NCBI RefSeq assembly: GCF_040436345.1
Contig: NC_133219.1
Location: 22,657,458 to 22,721,457 of the forward strand
Length of the DNA: 64,000 nt
Direction: 5' to 3'
Source: Pagrus major
Taxonomy: Eukaryota > Chordata > Actinopteri > Spariformes > Sparidae
In this document: positions 23,400 through 35,118 of the stretch, piece after piece
Layout: each line of letters begins with the position of its first letter
Position numbering within the stretch: position 1 is the stretch's first letter
The notes under the pieces: model-generated
Databases searched by the model: none
Told to the model about the DNA's origin: nothing
Seen by the model: the letters and a program-made list of their open reading frames with translations, nothing else
Position numbers and translations under genes: made by a program

Positions 23400-23690
23400 A
23401 TTTGTCGACAGGTCTGGCAGCCGGGAGGGAGCGAGGAGGGAGGAGAGGCTGGTGGAGGAGAGAAGGACGGAGGTGGAGAGAAGGAGGGGGAGCAGTAATG
23501 TAAGAAAATTGGTGGATTAGACGGCGAGCCCTCTTCCTGTCTGCTGCTGCACCCCCCCTCCTCCTCCTCTTCCTCCTTCTCATGCCTCCATCCAACCCTC
23601 AGACTATAATAACACAGCCTGACATACTGACGACCATCTCTCCCCGCTCCTCCTCCTCCTCCTCCTCCTCCCCTCTCCCCCTTATCCCTA
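23400..23690. repeat. Purine-rich then pyrimidine-rich low-complexity tract
   Basis: A GGA/GAG-rich stretch (about 23425-23500) is followed by CTC/TCC-rich stretches, including (CTC)n at about 23645-23672. The complementary composition makes many apparent antisense open frames. Confidence 0.8.
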
Positions 23691-24059
23691 ACAGATCTGT
23701 CATACCTCTTCTTTCTCCCTGCAAATCTGAAACCTGGACTCTCTCCCTCTTACTTCATCGTTTCCAGTTAAAAGCAGGATTACGCTCTATTTGTGTCTTT
23801 CTCGCTGTCATTCTCAATTACTTCACTCACCTCCCGCCATCATCAGCCTCTCTAATCTTTACCAAGGCCAGGTCCCTGCCGTAAAGAATGTCTGTATCTA
23901 AGTTTGAGGCAGATTTTCATAGTCACTGTGCTTTTGCATGCGGGTAACAGAGCGTAGAGATGTGGCGCTGACACGACACAAGAGGTAGTAGTGGTGGTGG
24001 TGGCGGCGGAGGAGGGAGGGGATGTGAGCAATGGGCGAGAGTTTCAGAGTGTACGTGGA

Positions 24060-24260
24060 GGGGTCTGAAAGGGCCTAAATGGATCTGCGATTGGACTCTC
24101 TGAGGTCGTCATCAGCCCAGATTGGAGGCCATTAGGGCCTATTTAAAAGAATTACTTCCAGGATGCAATCAAAAACCCTGATAGGTAATCAATGGCAACT
24201 AGATCAGGGCACAAAGGCAGTCCATGTGTCTCAATCAGCCACCATTCAGCGGGACAGGGA
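24060..24260. promoter_or_regulatory. Candidate conserved non-coding element
   Basis: Unique-looking block with GGCCATTAGGGCCTATTTAA and GATAGGTAATCAATGGC, with no coding signal. Called from appearance only. Confidence 0.28.
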
Positions 24261-24413
24261 GATCAGTACCGGCCAGAAACGGCAGTCACTTGCATGCGCA
24301 CACATGCTGTACATAATATCACAAGAAATACCTGAGACACATGTACAAATGCATGCACACAAATACACACTGTTATAACAGTGGACAATCACTTCCATGG
24401 CCAGAAAATCCAT

Positions 24414-24458
24414 ACACACGCACACGCACACGCACACACACACGCACACACACACACG
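24414..24458. repeat. (CA/CG)n microsatellite
   Basis: Alternating CA with interspersed CG dinucleotides over about 45 bp. Confidence 0.9.
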
Positions 24459-24898
24459 AGAGTAAGTTGATCTGCAGATGGCCATGATACTCTGACCTGC
24501 TCCCAGACAGTGATTTATCAGGGGGCACGTAATGCCTCCAACACCACCCCTTGAGCTTTAAAAAGAAGAATTACAGGACATAAAGGAGAAAGATGGAGGA
24601 AGGAGGGAGCAGAAAAGATGAGTGGGGAGGAAGGAGGAGGGAGGAGTAATGGGGGAATAGGTAAGAGCAAAGGAAGGGAGGAGGTTGTGGACAGACAGGT
24701 TGATTTATTAGACCTTCTAGTTAACCGAGGCACATACTGTACACACACATGCGCACACATACACCTGCAGCATCCAGCGAGAGTGATGAGTGGGGAGAGG
24801 TTGGTAATGCCGCTCAATGATGCGTATGGCGTTTAGTTCAGTCTGAGTGCGCCCGTCTCTCAAGCCATGCAGGCTCACAATATGCCCCAGCAGGTGGA

Positions 24899-24922
24899 CA
24901 GAGAGAGAGAGAGAGAGAGAGA
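24899..24922. repeat. (GA)n microsatellite
   Basis: A GA run of about 22 bp. Confidence 0.9.
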
Positions 24923-25209
24923 CATAATGCCAAGGCCACAAATTGGGTCAATATGCCTGGTTCATAAACAGAGCAGAACCCTCAAAGCAGCCCCGGCATG
25001 CTGACGGGCAAAATTAGCACCCACATCCGAGCTGCAGGGACCTCAGGGTGCACGCAAACATGCACACATACATATGCAAACAGACACGAGAATGTGCAAT
25101 AACTCGATTTATTAGGTTATATACACCAGCGCATATAAATGCAGAAACACATATACCAATAGGAACAATAATAGTCCTGACATGATAAAACACCATCAAG
25201 AAGGGGATA

Positions 25210-25815
25210 TGAAACACAGCGCGCTCCCTGCAATAAGATTACAGGCTATCAGCCCTCAGTAGATTTGCCAGCGGGAGTCCCCAGTATAATAAAATCAGAT
25301 TAAAGGACAATCATATTTATTTCTAGTATATACAATATATCAAGGTTGCTCAGTAGCTCTTATTGTGATAGGCTGTGAAAAGGCGAGCCTCTGTGTACTC
25401 TCCTTCTCCTAAGTTGACGTTAGGCTGTGTTTAATGAGCTTCAGGTGTCAAGGAGTCGGGGATGTAACAGGATATGTTGGCGAGGCTTATTGATTTATTG
25501 TTTTTCAAAGAAGTTTTTGTACTTTTGTTATTGCCTGGCTGTCACCGGTAATGTCATTTCAGAATGATTTCAGGTGAATAAAAGTTGAGGGACGGTGTGT
25601 AAATGTGAGCGTGTGATTGCTCTGCCGCTGGATAAAATATTAGAAAATAAGATGAGTTGGAGAGGTTAATATGACTTCTGACACATAAACACATCTCCCG
25701 CTCTGGGGCGAGGAAAAGGTATGGGTGCATTTGCTAATTTATGTGGATTCAGAATAGAGACAAAGGGGTGAACAAATTAGGTGGAATTAGTCTTAATTAC
25801 TTAATTAATTTTACC
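25210..25815. promoter_or_regulatory. Candidate conserved non-coding block with homeodomain-type cores
   Basis: About 600 bp of unique-looking sequence. Examples are GATTACAGGCTATCAGCC, TGTTTAATGAGCTTCAGG and, at the right end, TTAATTACTTAATTAATT (about 25793-25810), a cluster of TAATTA cores. No coding signal; conservation is untested. Confidence 0.33.
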
Positions 25816-26263
25816 TCCACTTCTGTTGCTACCACCAATGCCACTACACACTGCACACAGTATGGAGGACAACAAATCAAACCATAAAACTACTTACGTG
25901 AATAAAGAAATCATCACATCTGTCACACAAGAGCTAAGAAATCTCACTGATTTAGTAGCCAGCACTTTTATAAATCGTCTACAGTTATGCTGCATGTGTA
26001 AATGTTACAGAGTAAAGTGGTTTTTGGCCCAGATGCTCTTCAGTAGGTGGTCAAACAGTCCATGCAGGTGTCCTTCCTCATTAATTAAAAACCTCAGAAG
26101 GTTACCAAACTAAAGTAAGCTACATTGGAGGTAAATACACAAACCAAGGGAATTATTCACTTAAATGTCAACTCTCAACCTGGAAAACCCAAAGGTTTTC
26201 ATTATTTGTCATTATAAAAGCTGATATCTGATTCATGAAACATTTGTGAAAATGTAGTAACAA

Positions 26264-26391
26264 TTAAAGGTCCAGTATGTAGGATTTAGTGGGGTATAAG
26301 AGAATCTACTGGCAGATTGAATATTTGTAATTATGTTTATATTATTGTAAAATCACCTGAAACTGAAGAATGCTACACACTGGACCTTTAA
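26264..26391. mobile_element. TTAA-bounded MITE-like element, family B (copy 1)
   Basis: The ends TTAAAGGTCCAGTATGTAGG and CTACACACTGGACCTTTAA are inverted. Length 128 bp, an internally deleted form of a teleost-typical repeat. Its right TTAA (26388-26391) is also the left TTAA of the next element. Confidence 0.75.
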
Positions 26392-26728
26392 AGGGGCAAT
26401 ATTTTAATTGAAACGTAAAAAAAATCATTACAATTATCAACAGAATGTGAATGAATAGCAGTTTTGACACATGGTGACAATGTATTGTTGAAGAGATATC
26501 TACTGAAGTTAATATGCTATCTAGCTAACTCTCAGTGTAAACGCTAACACGCCCCTGTTCCCGGAGCACACAGTTCAAACAGCTAGCTGCATGGCTTACT
26601 GAGCTAACTAGCTAACAGCTGCTACAGTTAGCAAGCAGCAGTAAGTGGTTATTCTGGTGATATGCTGCTCCCTATTTCTTTTGAATACGAATTTGAAAGG
26701 TAGCCATTTCTTAGATATTGCACCTTCA
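26388..26728 (+). mobile_element. MITE-like element, family A (copy 3)
   Basis: Same family as 1631-1988 by TTGAAGAGATATCTACTGAA, the CTAGCTAACT repeats and ATTCTGGTGATATGCTGC. It ends TTAGATATTGCACCTT. Non-coding. Confidence 0.7.
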
Positions 26729-27649
26729 ATAAAGTCAATAAAATGAATGAGTATTTATTTTGAGGCTGGAAAATTAGTAACAACAGTGAACAACGTGGGG
26801 CATTTAGCAGCTAAAGATGCACATATTTCCATCCAGAGTTGGTGGAAACAAAAACAGAGCTAAAGGAGAGTAAATACTGGACTCACACTCCATGACTCAA
26901 AAATGAGTCCTAATTTATCCATATGTACCTAAAAGAGGTAATATGATAGTGCCATGTTTACAGTTTGTTTCTGCTGCCCCCAGGTGGTCAAAAAATGTGT
27001 TGCTGCATCTTTAAAGGTTATATAAGACACACAGTTGTGCTATGTGTTTAATGTTCAATTCAAAAAGACCTTTATACAAACAGAAGTGATCCTGTCTTGA
27101 GTTTGATAGCTATGTTATGCTTTTAATTGGTTTAACTTTAAATGCCAGAGTCATTGCTCATGTGACAACGAGATGGAACAGCCCATGAACTAAACACAAC
27201 CACATTACATTTCAGAAACATTTCACTAAAAAACAATAAGTCTTCTGAATTGACTGGTTCTCCGTTGTAAATTGTATGATTCAGGAAGATCCTTACTTAG
27301 AAATTGAAAGTCTACATGACAACAAATGCAAGAAACAGTCGTACTTGCATAAAGATTTGCCTTTACATGCTTTATCATGATCCTGGAAGCTCTTTTCCCT
27401 CCATCCTTTTGCCTCCGCTGAAAAGAGGCTCCATGCTCTCTAGCTCCCATCCGACTTTGTGCTTATGCAACCAGCTGTTTGTCTGCTTTGCTCATCCTGT
27501 CCAGGGAAAGCAACTGTCTAAACAGCACTTGTATCATTGGATCGTAAAGGTTGTTATCAGAGCCTGATGATACAAAGAAATGGAAATAAATATATCTGAC
27601 CGATTCCACCAGAGGTAGGGCTGCTTCTTTTGCATTGTTTAATATTGTA

Positions 27650-27895
27650 TAACTCAAAGCATTCACCCATTCGTACACACATTCATACTCTTGTGGCAGA
27701 GACTACCATACAAGGCACCACCTGCTCATCAGTAGTGATAACCATTCATATACACTCACACACTGATGGAAGTGCCACCAGGAACAATTTGGGGTTCAGT
27801 ATCTTGCCCAAGGACAGTTCAACATTTAGACTGCAGGGGCTAAGGATTAAACCACCAACTCTTTGATTAATGGACAACCGCTCTACCTGTGTAAC
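27650..27895 (+). mobile_element. Common teleost dispersed repeat (SINE- or MITE-like), family F
   Basis: CATTCACCCATTCGTACACA, ACCATACAAGGCACCACCTG, TTTGGGGTTCAGTATCTTGC and CCAAGGACAGTTCAACATTT follow in the order of a repeat I know to be very common in percomorph genomes. Class assignment is uncertain. Non-coding. Confidence 0.6.
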
Positions 27896-28140
27896 TGTCT
27901 GGTTAAAGGACTCCAGCTTTGCTTAAAGCATGCTATCTGTACAGTCTCTTGGGCTGATACCATCATTTTCATTTCAGTCTTATACAGACAATACACCTGT
28001 CAAGAATGATTCAGCAAAAATGTGAGACTAAGTGAACATTTGTTAGTCTAGGGTAGTCACACTCACCAACCCACCAAATGAAATAACAATGTATTTCTGT
28101 ATGTAACATTGTTAAATCACATGGCAATAAAGAAATGAAC

Positions 28141-28386
28141 AAATTGTACGAAACGATACGATGCAATATGATACAATACAAAATTATACAAAACAATACA
28201 ATACCACACCACACCATACCATAGGAAGCGATATGAAACGAAACAATACGATACGATATGATACAATGTGAAACGATACAAATGAAATAATATGATACAT
28301 TATGATACAAAACGAAAGGATGCGCTACAATACGATACGATACGATACGATACGATACGATACGATACGATACGATACGATACGAT
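28141..28386. repeat. Pentanucleotide (TACGA)n tract, pure at right, degenerate at left
   Basis: About ten perfect TACGA units at 28335-28386 grade leftwards into 190 bp of degenerate ATAC/GATAC words. It abuts AACTTTATTGTCCCCTTAGG, which is the complement of a LINE-type 3' end (GGGGACAATAAAGTT). Confidence 0.9.
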
Positions 28387-28430
28387 AAACTTTATTGTCC
28401 CCTTAGGGAAGTTTTTCTTGGGCTTAGTGT
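28387..28430 (-). mobile_element. Non-LTR retrotransposon 3' end fragment
   Basis: Read on the minus strand: GGGGACAATAAAGTTTATCG, then the (TATCG)n tail. This has the form of L2/CR1-type 3' ends in fish. Only the extreme 3' end is recognisable. Confidence 0.5.
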
Positions 28431-29094
28431 TGCTGACAGACATCATTTACATGTTAGAAAAGAATTCTATTTTGTTTTACACATCCAGCAGACACTGAGG
28501 AACATTAGCATTCACTTGTAGTTGTGTTGCTGGCCACCTGGTGGATTTAAGTCAGAATTTTTAGCTCTGTTTTGGTCTGCACCGACTCCTCACTTCACTA
28601 CATTCACCAGCTAGTTGTTAACTTTCTCTGCTGCTGTGTTCCTGGAAAAATCTGTCATAACGTAAAGGTTGCTATACCTTAAGCTGAAAGTGTGCATAAT
28701 TACTTAGACTTTAGGCTTATTTACAATAACAAAGATAAGGTATAATTTCCATTTTCCAAACGTTCCAAAAAAGGTATTATATGAAACTAAAAATAAGTTC
28801 TATTGAGGCTTGCATTATTCCTCCTTTCCAAGCTCGGAAATTGCAACTGTGCCCAATCATTCTCAAATAACCTAAAAATGTGGAAGTGGGAGGCACAGAC
28901 TTTTCAGTGGTCCACTCGCCCACATGACTAGATGTCCCTTTCCTCTGCCTAAATGCCACACAATTATGAGTGGCTCCAGGTTTGGCAGGCCAAGATGGTT
29001 GGGGGTTGTTGAGATTGTGAGATTGCATGCGTGAGTGCATGAGCGTGTGTGTGTGTTTGTGCATGTGTACATTGTGTGAACAGAGAAGTCATCT

Positions 29095-29310
29095 TATTTA
29101 CCCACCTTGGTGTTAGGGGTGGCCATCCCCCGCCCAGCTAAATGCCATGCAAATGCTGCCGCTGCCGTCAAGCTGCCAATCACACTGGTGTTGGCATTCA
29201 CGGCATGCCGCCGGAGCATTTACAGCGTCTGTGATCTTTACTAAATGAGAAATAACCCTAGCCTGTCCAAGCAGGCCGCGACGTTTAAACAACGCTATCC
29301 CCAAATTCCC
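29095..29310. promoter_or_regulatory. Candidate conserved non-coding element
   Basis: GC-richer unique-looking block with CCATGCAAATGCTGCCGC (an octamer-like ATGCAAAT) and CGACGTTTAAACAACGC, and no coding signal. Confidence 0.33.
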
Positions 29311-29439
29311 ATTGGAAAAATGCTATGAAGTGAAGACATCGTAGTGTGTCAGAGGAATGATAAAGAAAACAAAGGGGGTGGAGGGGGGGTGGTGGGATGT
29401 GTGGGTGGTAAGGGAGGTGTCTTACTCCCATAGTACAGC

Positions 29440-29640
29440 CTCATTATGATGATGTGATTTGCTGGAATGGCAGCAGCGGCTCTCGTCACTAATACCAGCT
29501 CCCCTGAGCCACGAAACAGCGCTTTATTAAACTTTATGAAAGGCTTAGCTGTCCAATTTATGAGCCTGCCTGCTGAGGACACGAGCGTGCAGAGACAGAG
29601 GAAACACTGCAGCACTACATCAGATGAGATTACACAGAAC
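29440..29640. promoter_or_regulatory. Candidate conserved non-coding element
   Basis: Unique-looking block with TCATTATGATGATGTGATTT and GCTTTATTAAACTTTATG. Frames are open on both strands without any recognisable protein. Confidence 0.27.
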
Positions 29641-30399
29641 AAAAAGTTTTACCCCTGACAGCACTTTTTCTCTCGCTTTATTCAGAAATGCAAACACAAG
29701 ACACTGTGCTAGATTGTTCTTACAAGAAGGGAAGGAGGCTTGCTAACTAAAAGACGTCTCTATTGTCAAACGTTCAAGGAAACACTCAATTTCAAGTTTT
29801 AATAAAAACATGTTCATATGTTTTCACAGAAGTAGAGTCATGACATATAATAACATCAATGTGTCAATGTGACTACTTCATCATTTTTGTAATCCAGATG
29901 ATGTGTTTTAACACTGAACTACACAATACAAGAGAAGCAGATTTTAAGGCAATTAGTTGTAAATTATAAAAATACAAAACAGGTTGTAAAACTACACAGC
30001 CAAGAATTAGGAAAATTAGATTCAAGATCATGTTTGGTTTTGTGGTGTGTACAGTAAGGAACATTCAGGGCTCTGTAATATGACCAATCTTCATGGTTCC
30101 TATTAAAAGTGTCATTACAGCATTAAAGCAACATTATGTAGAAATTGGAATTTTGTGTGATTTGGCATTCTTGTTTAATGAAATCAAGACTGAACTGTTG
30201 TATATGTTAAAATGTACATCTAGATTACGTTTTTATTATCAAACCAAAATCATATTTACTATTAGTTTTTTCAGATTGGAAAGTTCGATCAGCCCAAAGA
30301 CAATTTAAGATGTGTCTTCATTTAGATGGAGAGAGTGTACAAACTATTTTCATTTTATCTCAGTTACACAGTGCAGAAGAGAAGCAAAATAATTTGAGT

Positions 30400-30570
30400 T
30401 GCACGGGTTAGACAGGTAAAAACAGTTGGCTGTCATCAGCATAACAGTTAAATCTGTGTTAATAAAGAAAATGTTTGTCAATGTAAATACAAGGGGACTG
30501 AATACAGAGCCTTGAGGAACCCCACATTTTACTGTCTGTCAGGTATAGAAAACATTTTATAAAATGCCGG
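30400..30570 (-). pseudogene. Fossil of a LINE reverse transcriptase (CGVPQGS and YADD motifs)
   Basis: On the minus strand 30506-30526 encodes CGVPQGS, continuing as VFSPLVF. Bases 30432-30443 encode YADD in a different frame, followed by SQLF. These are conserved blocks of L2/CR1-type non-LTR reverse transcriptases. The frame break between them and the short spacing (about 20 codons, where about 30 residues are usual as I recall) show decay. No longer element is recoverable on either side. Confidence 0.7.
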
Positions 30571-31199
30571 AACAAGGACATAAGTGACTACATAAATCTA
30601 ACATTATATAAAAATTGGCTGTCTCATGACTAGTGGGATATTTTAGAGCAACAAGTTTTAATTTTAGTTTGCTCAGGAACTCCAATTCACTTTCCCAGAA
30701 TTTAGTTCACCCACATTACCTTATCTTGTTTAATTCCAAAAACGCACATCATACCAAACCATTATTATCTTTGTACAATTACTCCCTAATAGGAAAAAAA
30801 GATGGCGGTGATTGCTTACTCATGATAAGAGGATGCTGATAGCATTTCTGTTCTCTGATGAATAATGTATCTGGAATTGCAGAATCGTCTGGTATCAGTG
30901 TTGTATTTGGCGAACGGTTAGATTTACTGTGCTGGTGATGAATTTGGGTACCTGCAGATTTACTCATGACAGTCATGATTATACTCAGAAATAATGCCCA
31001 CAGAGCTTTGTGCACCTTGCTCAATCCAGCCCTGGTGGCAGAAAAGGCCTCATTAACTCCTGTGTCTTTGCTGACATTCTGTTATCACACGCTGACAGAC
31101 ACACACAGATAAACACGTGCATTAAATATTCACTAAAGTGTTTATTTTGGCAGGAAGACAGCCAGGCTAACACACACTTGTGCACACACTCACACACAC

Positions 31200-31330
31200 A
31201 TGAACGCTGATCCCCAGGCAGCAATTAGTCCTGCCCCATAAGAGTTCCCTCCCTCATCTCTCTTAGCTGTAGGTGCAAATTAAATTTGTCTTAATGCACT
31301 GACACAGGTCTCTCATCATAACGTGAACGT
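31200..31330. promoter_or_regulatory. Candidate conserved non-coding element
   Basis: Unique-looking block with GGCAGCAATTAGTCCTGCC (an interrupted palindrome) and GCAAATTAAATTTGTCTTAA. Non-coding; conservation is untested. Confidence 0.25.
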
Positions 31331-32049
31331 GTCAGGGTCTCACACAGGCAAAGACAGGTGCACTCACTCAAGCAGGATTTTTTAAATTCCTGCTATGAAA
31401 AGATAGGATCTCAAGAAGAGAGCTGCAGAGTTTTAGCTCAGTCTCTGTGTTTGTTGAGTGCTGACAAACAGTGTCCAATTAATCTGATAGTAAAGCTTCT
31501 ATCTGTAAAGAGGAAATTAAAGATTTAGATCATTTAGAGTGATAATTTGGCCAATTTGGACAGATCTAGACAGCCTGTTAAAAGTTACAGACATGCAGGA
31601 TATACACATCAATACAAAGAAACAAAGATTCATTGCTAAGTATTGAGGGATACAAGCTATTGTAAGCGGAGGTCATGCAGCAATTATTTTGAAGGTGTTG
31701 TTGTAGATTTTTGAAGTGACTCACAGTACTCTGACAGAGTAGGTCTATCAAACAGTATCTTAGATCCAAACGCATTTCAGGCACTGAGGGCATGAAAGGT
31801 TAATCTCACTCCATCATCTCATTTATTTGTCTCTGTTTAGCTACACAGTGTCAGACTTGTCTTTCAGACCGGTTGCCTGTAATTTAAAGGTGATGATCTC
31901 TAGACAAAAAAAGACAGAAGAAAGATGGAACGAATTCAGTGAAGGTCGGTGTCTAACTGATGAGATGCACAAAACAAGTTTAATTTTGTATGAAGAATGT
32001 AATAAAGCAATTGTCCTGTGTATTTGTCCTTCTTGGTCATGTAGAAGGT

Positions 32050-32182
32050 GAATAGAGTGAATAGAGACTTTATTGTTCACCAGCAGTAGTATTTTATTTT
32101 GTCTTTCTATTATTTGATTGCGTATTTCTATTTTATCGTATCGGATCAATAAAGTTTTATTTATCTTATCTTATCTTATCTC
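32050..32182 (+). mobile_element. Non-LTR retrotransposon 3' end with (TTATC)n tail
   Basis: GGATCAATAAAGTTTTATTT followed by CTTATCTTATCTTATC has the form of a LINE/SINE 3' end with a pentanucleotide tail. The upstream limit is unclear. Confidence 0.5.
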
Positions 32183-32339
32183 AATTAACTAATAATTTCC
32201 TGGGAAGTTTTGTTGTTGTTGACGTCTTCTTTGTCCTTGTCCCCCAGTATTCATTGTTCTTTTCAGAAAACTTATTGAAAATGTAAAGGAAATTATATTG
32301 AAATGAAAAAACAGTAAAAATGTCATATAGTACTAGCTG

Positions 32340-32420
32340 ATTGGTTCAAGTTGATTTATTTGTCATTATACAAGGCAGGGTTGCCTGAGGAAATGACAAC
32401 AGCAGAGAGAAGAACCAATT
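32340..32420 (-). mobile_element. Probable non-LTR retrotransposon 3' end fragment
   Basis: The minus strand reads TATAATGACAAATAAATCAA and then CTTGAACC, similar to LINE tails of the AATAAA-plus-short-repeat type. Weak. Confidence 0.35.
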
Positions 32421-32999
32421 TTACAATTTGATAGCAATGAGATGATTAGCTCCAGCAGGTCGTGGTTAAATCTGATTGGATAAAGTTAAAAATGTGAGCT
32501 TAGCAATCAACCAGCTGACTGAGATGGAACAAAGCAAAAGGAAAAATCTACATAAACAGAATGAGCATGAAGCTCTTTCTCAGTCTTTTGCTGACTTTAA
32601 ATCCAATCAGGCGAGACCTGAAGAGTTACTAAGACATAAAATTGATATTTTGTGCAAAATAGAAAAAGTTAAAGAGAAGTGTGAGGTGTGTTTAGATGGC
32701 GATTAGATGCCATTGCTTCAGACTCTCAGGCCAGATACTTTCCAGACATAATTTAATAGTGGGCCTCACATTGACGCATGACAAAACCTACGACAGGTTT
32801 CTCTGTAACAACCAGGAACATTTTGGATTTTAAAGGAATGAATGTAATACATGAAAGGATTACCTGATTTCTTTTATTTCTATAACCTGATTTATCTGGT
32901 TTGTAAACATTTAGTGAGTGACTCAGCTAGACCATAAAAGATACATTTGCAGGGATTCCATGCCATGACTTCACCACATGAATAGGTTAAGCACACTTG

Positions 33000-33310
33000 T
33001 ACCACAGTGGCGCTGAATGAACGAGTGTCAGCGGTGGCAAAATGACAACGTAACACTCAAATCAATGGCACTCTGCAGCTAATGAATGACAAGGCTAATT
33101 GCGGGAACGGCTTGTTGCTCTTTGGTTTAGATAAATACTCCGACAAGTGAAGTGCTTTAATTATCCCCAGTGTGTTTGTGCCTGAGCGCCGTCGCCGCCG
33201 CTTCACTCGAGATGCCTGCCGAATGAGACAAGCTAATTAAGAGTGATTTCCCAGCTCCCCACTCATTAATAACACAACAGCAATTAAGAGGAGCTAGTGG
33301 AACATGGTGC
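33000..33310. promoter_or_regulatory. Candidate conserved non-coding element
   Basis: Unique-looking 300-bp block: GCTAATTGCGGGAACGGC, GTGCTTTAATTATCCCC, GACAAGCTAATTAAGAG and CAGCAATTAAGAGGAGC. It has four or more TAATT cores next to GC-rich segments, typical of vertebrate developmental enhancers. No coding signal; conservation is untested. Confidence 0.4.
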
Positions 33311-33349
33311 ATTTGGTGCTAACAAGATTAGCCTCATGGAGCAATGAGT

Positions 33350-33600
33350 TTAGGAGAGACACAGACACAGAGAGAGAGAGAAGGGGAAAGATAAAGCTGA
33401 GAAAGAGATTCAATTGAGAGAGGAAGATATTAGCAGGTGTTGCGAGGAGAGAGATAGTGTGGATGTAAGGGATCGAAAAGAGAGTGAAGACTAAAATGAG
33501 ACAGAAGGGAAGAGAAAGGAGGCAAATGAAGTTAAGTGAGGAGGAGAAGGACAAAGAAGGAGCACAGACGACAGGATAGTAAAAACAGAAAGGAAATGTG
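33350..33600. repeat. Purine-rich (GA/AGG) low-complexity tract
   Basis: About 250 bp of strongly purine-biased DNA on the plus strand. It opens a long but meaningless frame on the minus strand. Confidence 0.85.
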
Positions 33601-34774
33601 TGCCTCTGATTCAAACTGAACCTTTTTTTTTTTTTCAGCTCCCTGCATGAATCACCAGAGTGGCCTTTAAATGGGCTGTTGCATAAAGGACATTTAGTTT
33701 CATGAGCTCGCAGAATAATAACAGAGGCAGGGAAGACGGCGCACCTCTGAGCGTGACAGCGTTTAATTACCAGCAATACTCGAGCCTGTGTGAGAGAGAT
33801 TATAGAGGTAATAAATACATCCAGGATGTTTAAAAAAAATGCAGTACGTAGGTTATGTTTACATCCCGCTTATTACATGTAGGTACAACTATCAGTACAT
33901 GGAATTAGATCATCCCTACAGCGAGTCACATGGCTGTACTTTGCTATTAAAAGCAGGCCGACAGGCATCAAGGGATTTTTTACTACTAAATGAAGTAATA
34001 GGATAAGCTCATTTGAGTGATTTGGAGAAGTATACAACTGTTGCTGCAATGTTTGACAATTTAACTAGCACAGACAAACAAGGCTAAGGTCTCAGTCAGA
34101 CCAAATCAGGCGTTGCATTGGTTAACCGCAGGGTTGAGCGGCTGTGTGAGAGTGTCTATCCATGTTGGGAACTTTAACCCCTGATCCAGATGGTGGCATA
34201 TCTGGGTGAATAATCGGATACTCGATATCTGGCTTAAAGCTGAGCCAAGGGTTCTATGAATTAAGCCGACTACTTTATCCGCTAATCTAAGTCGTATCTA
34301 AGGATTGTCCGATTTACTGGAGTAATGAGCAATTTGTTTCCATTGCATAAGAACCTTATGGGATTGTAATGATTGTTCCAGGTGTTAGTCAATCCCTCAG
34401 GTGTTGCCCGGGAGTTGTTGCTTGTGAAAAACTTTATATTTTGATCGCAAAACACATATATATAATGATATGATATATTCATATAAATGAATCTGTGTAA
34501 ATTAATAGTCCGTTCGTTCCTGATAATGGACCTTGTCGTAATCAACATACAGGATGCAAGGCATATCATTAGGGTGGGTTTTAAACTGGTGCACAACAAC
34601 AAATTGAGGGAATCCAAGTGAAACATACTGTGACACAAAGAGATGTCCATTGTGTTGAATTTTGTTCATTCATCCTGCCCGTCTCGTCCCAGTTTATGTG
34701 ATTGGCCACCGCAACGTGATGTCAGGTCCATCATGCACCTGGAATACTTGGAGGTTGAAATTGCAAATATCTTT

Positions 34775-35118
34775 TTAAAGGTGTAATATGTAACAATTTT
34801 AGTTTAAAACATTAAAAAATGAATCAAAGTTATCAACAAAATGTGTAGAAATGATAGTTTTGACGTTATATCAAGGAAGTAAATGTATTGTGTTGCAGAT
34901 ATATCTACTGAAGTTAGCATGCTAATCAGCTAGCAGTCTGTCCATTTTTATTATACCGCTCCCAGTCAGGACCACTAGCTGCACGTTCAACTAAGAGCTA
35001 ACTCTCTAGCAGAGGCTACAGTTAGCATCAGTTAGCCAATAATCTGGTGATTTGCTGCCCCCTATTTGTTTGGAGTCTGAATCAAGAGGGGGCCATTTCT
35101 TACATACTGCACCTTTAA
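34775..35118 (+). mobile_element. TTAA-bounded MITE-like element, family A (copy 4, most complete)
   Basis: TTAA at 34775-34778 and 35115-35118 flanks inverted ends AAAGGTGTAATATGTAA and TTACATACTGCACCTTT. Length 344 bp, non-coding. It defines the family boundaries best. Confidence 0.78.

Noticed and set aside
28335..28386. A regulatory operator array
   Set aside because: The pentamer run joins directly to a LINE-type 3' end and degrades with distance, so a tail-derived microsatellite explains it better.
32476..32706. 76-codon open frame with a Lys/Glu-rich, helix-like sequence
   Set aside because: Between two retrotransposon tail fragments and without a recognisable domain; a transposon remnant is possible but not supportable.
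33294..33776. 160-codon open frame on the minus strand
   Set aside because: It is the complement of a purine-rich low-complexity tract, giving a Ser/Leu/Phe-rich string without domains.
34282..34650. 122-codon open frame on the minus strand
   Set aside because: AT-rich, no motif, no splice or promoter context that I can support.
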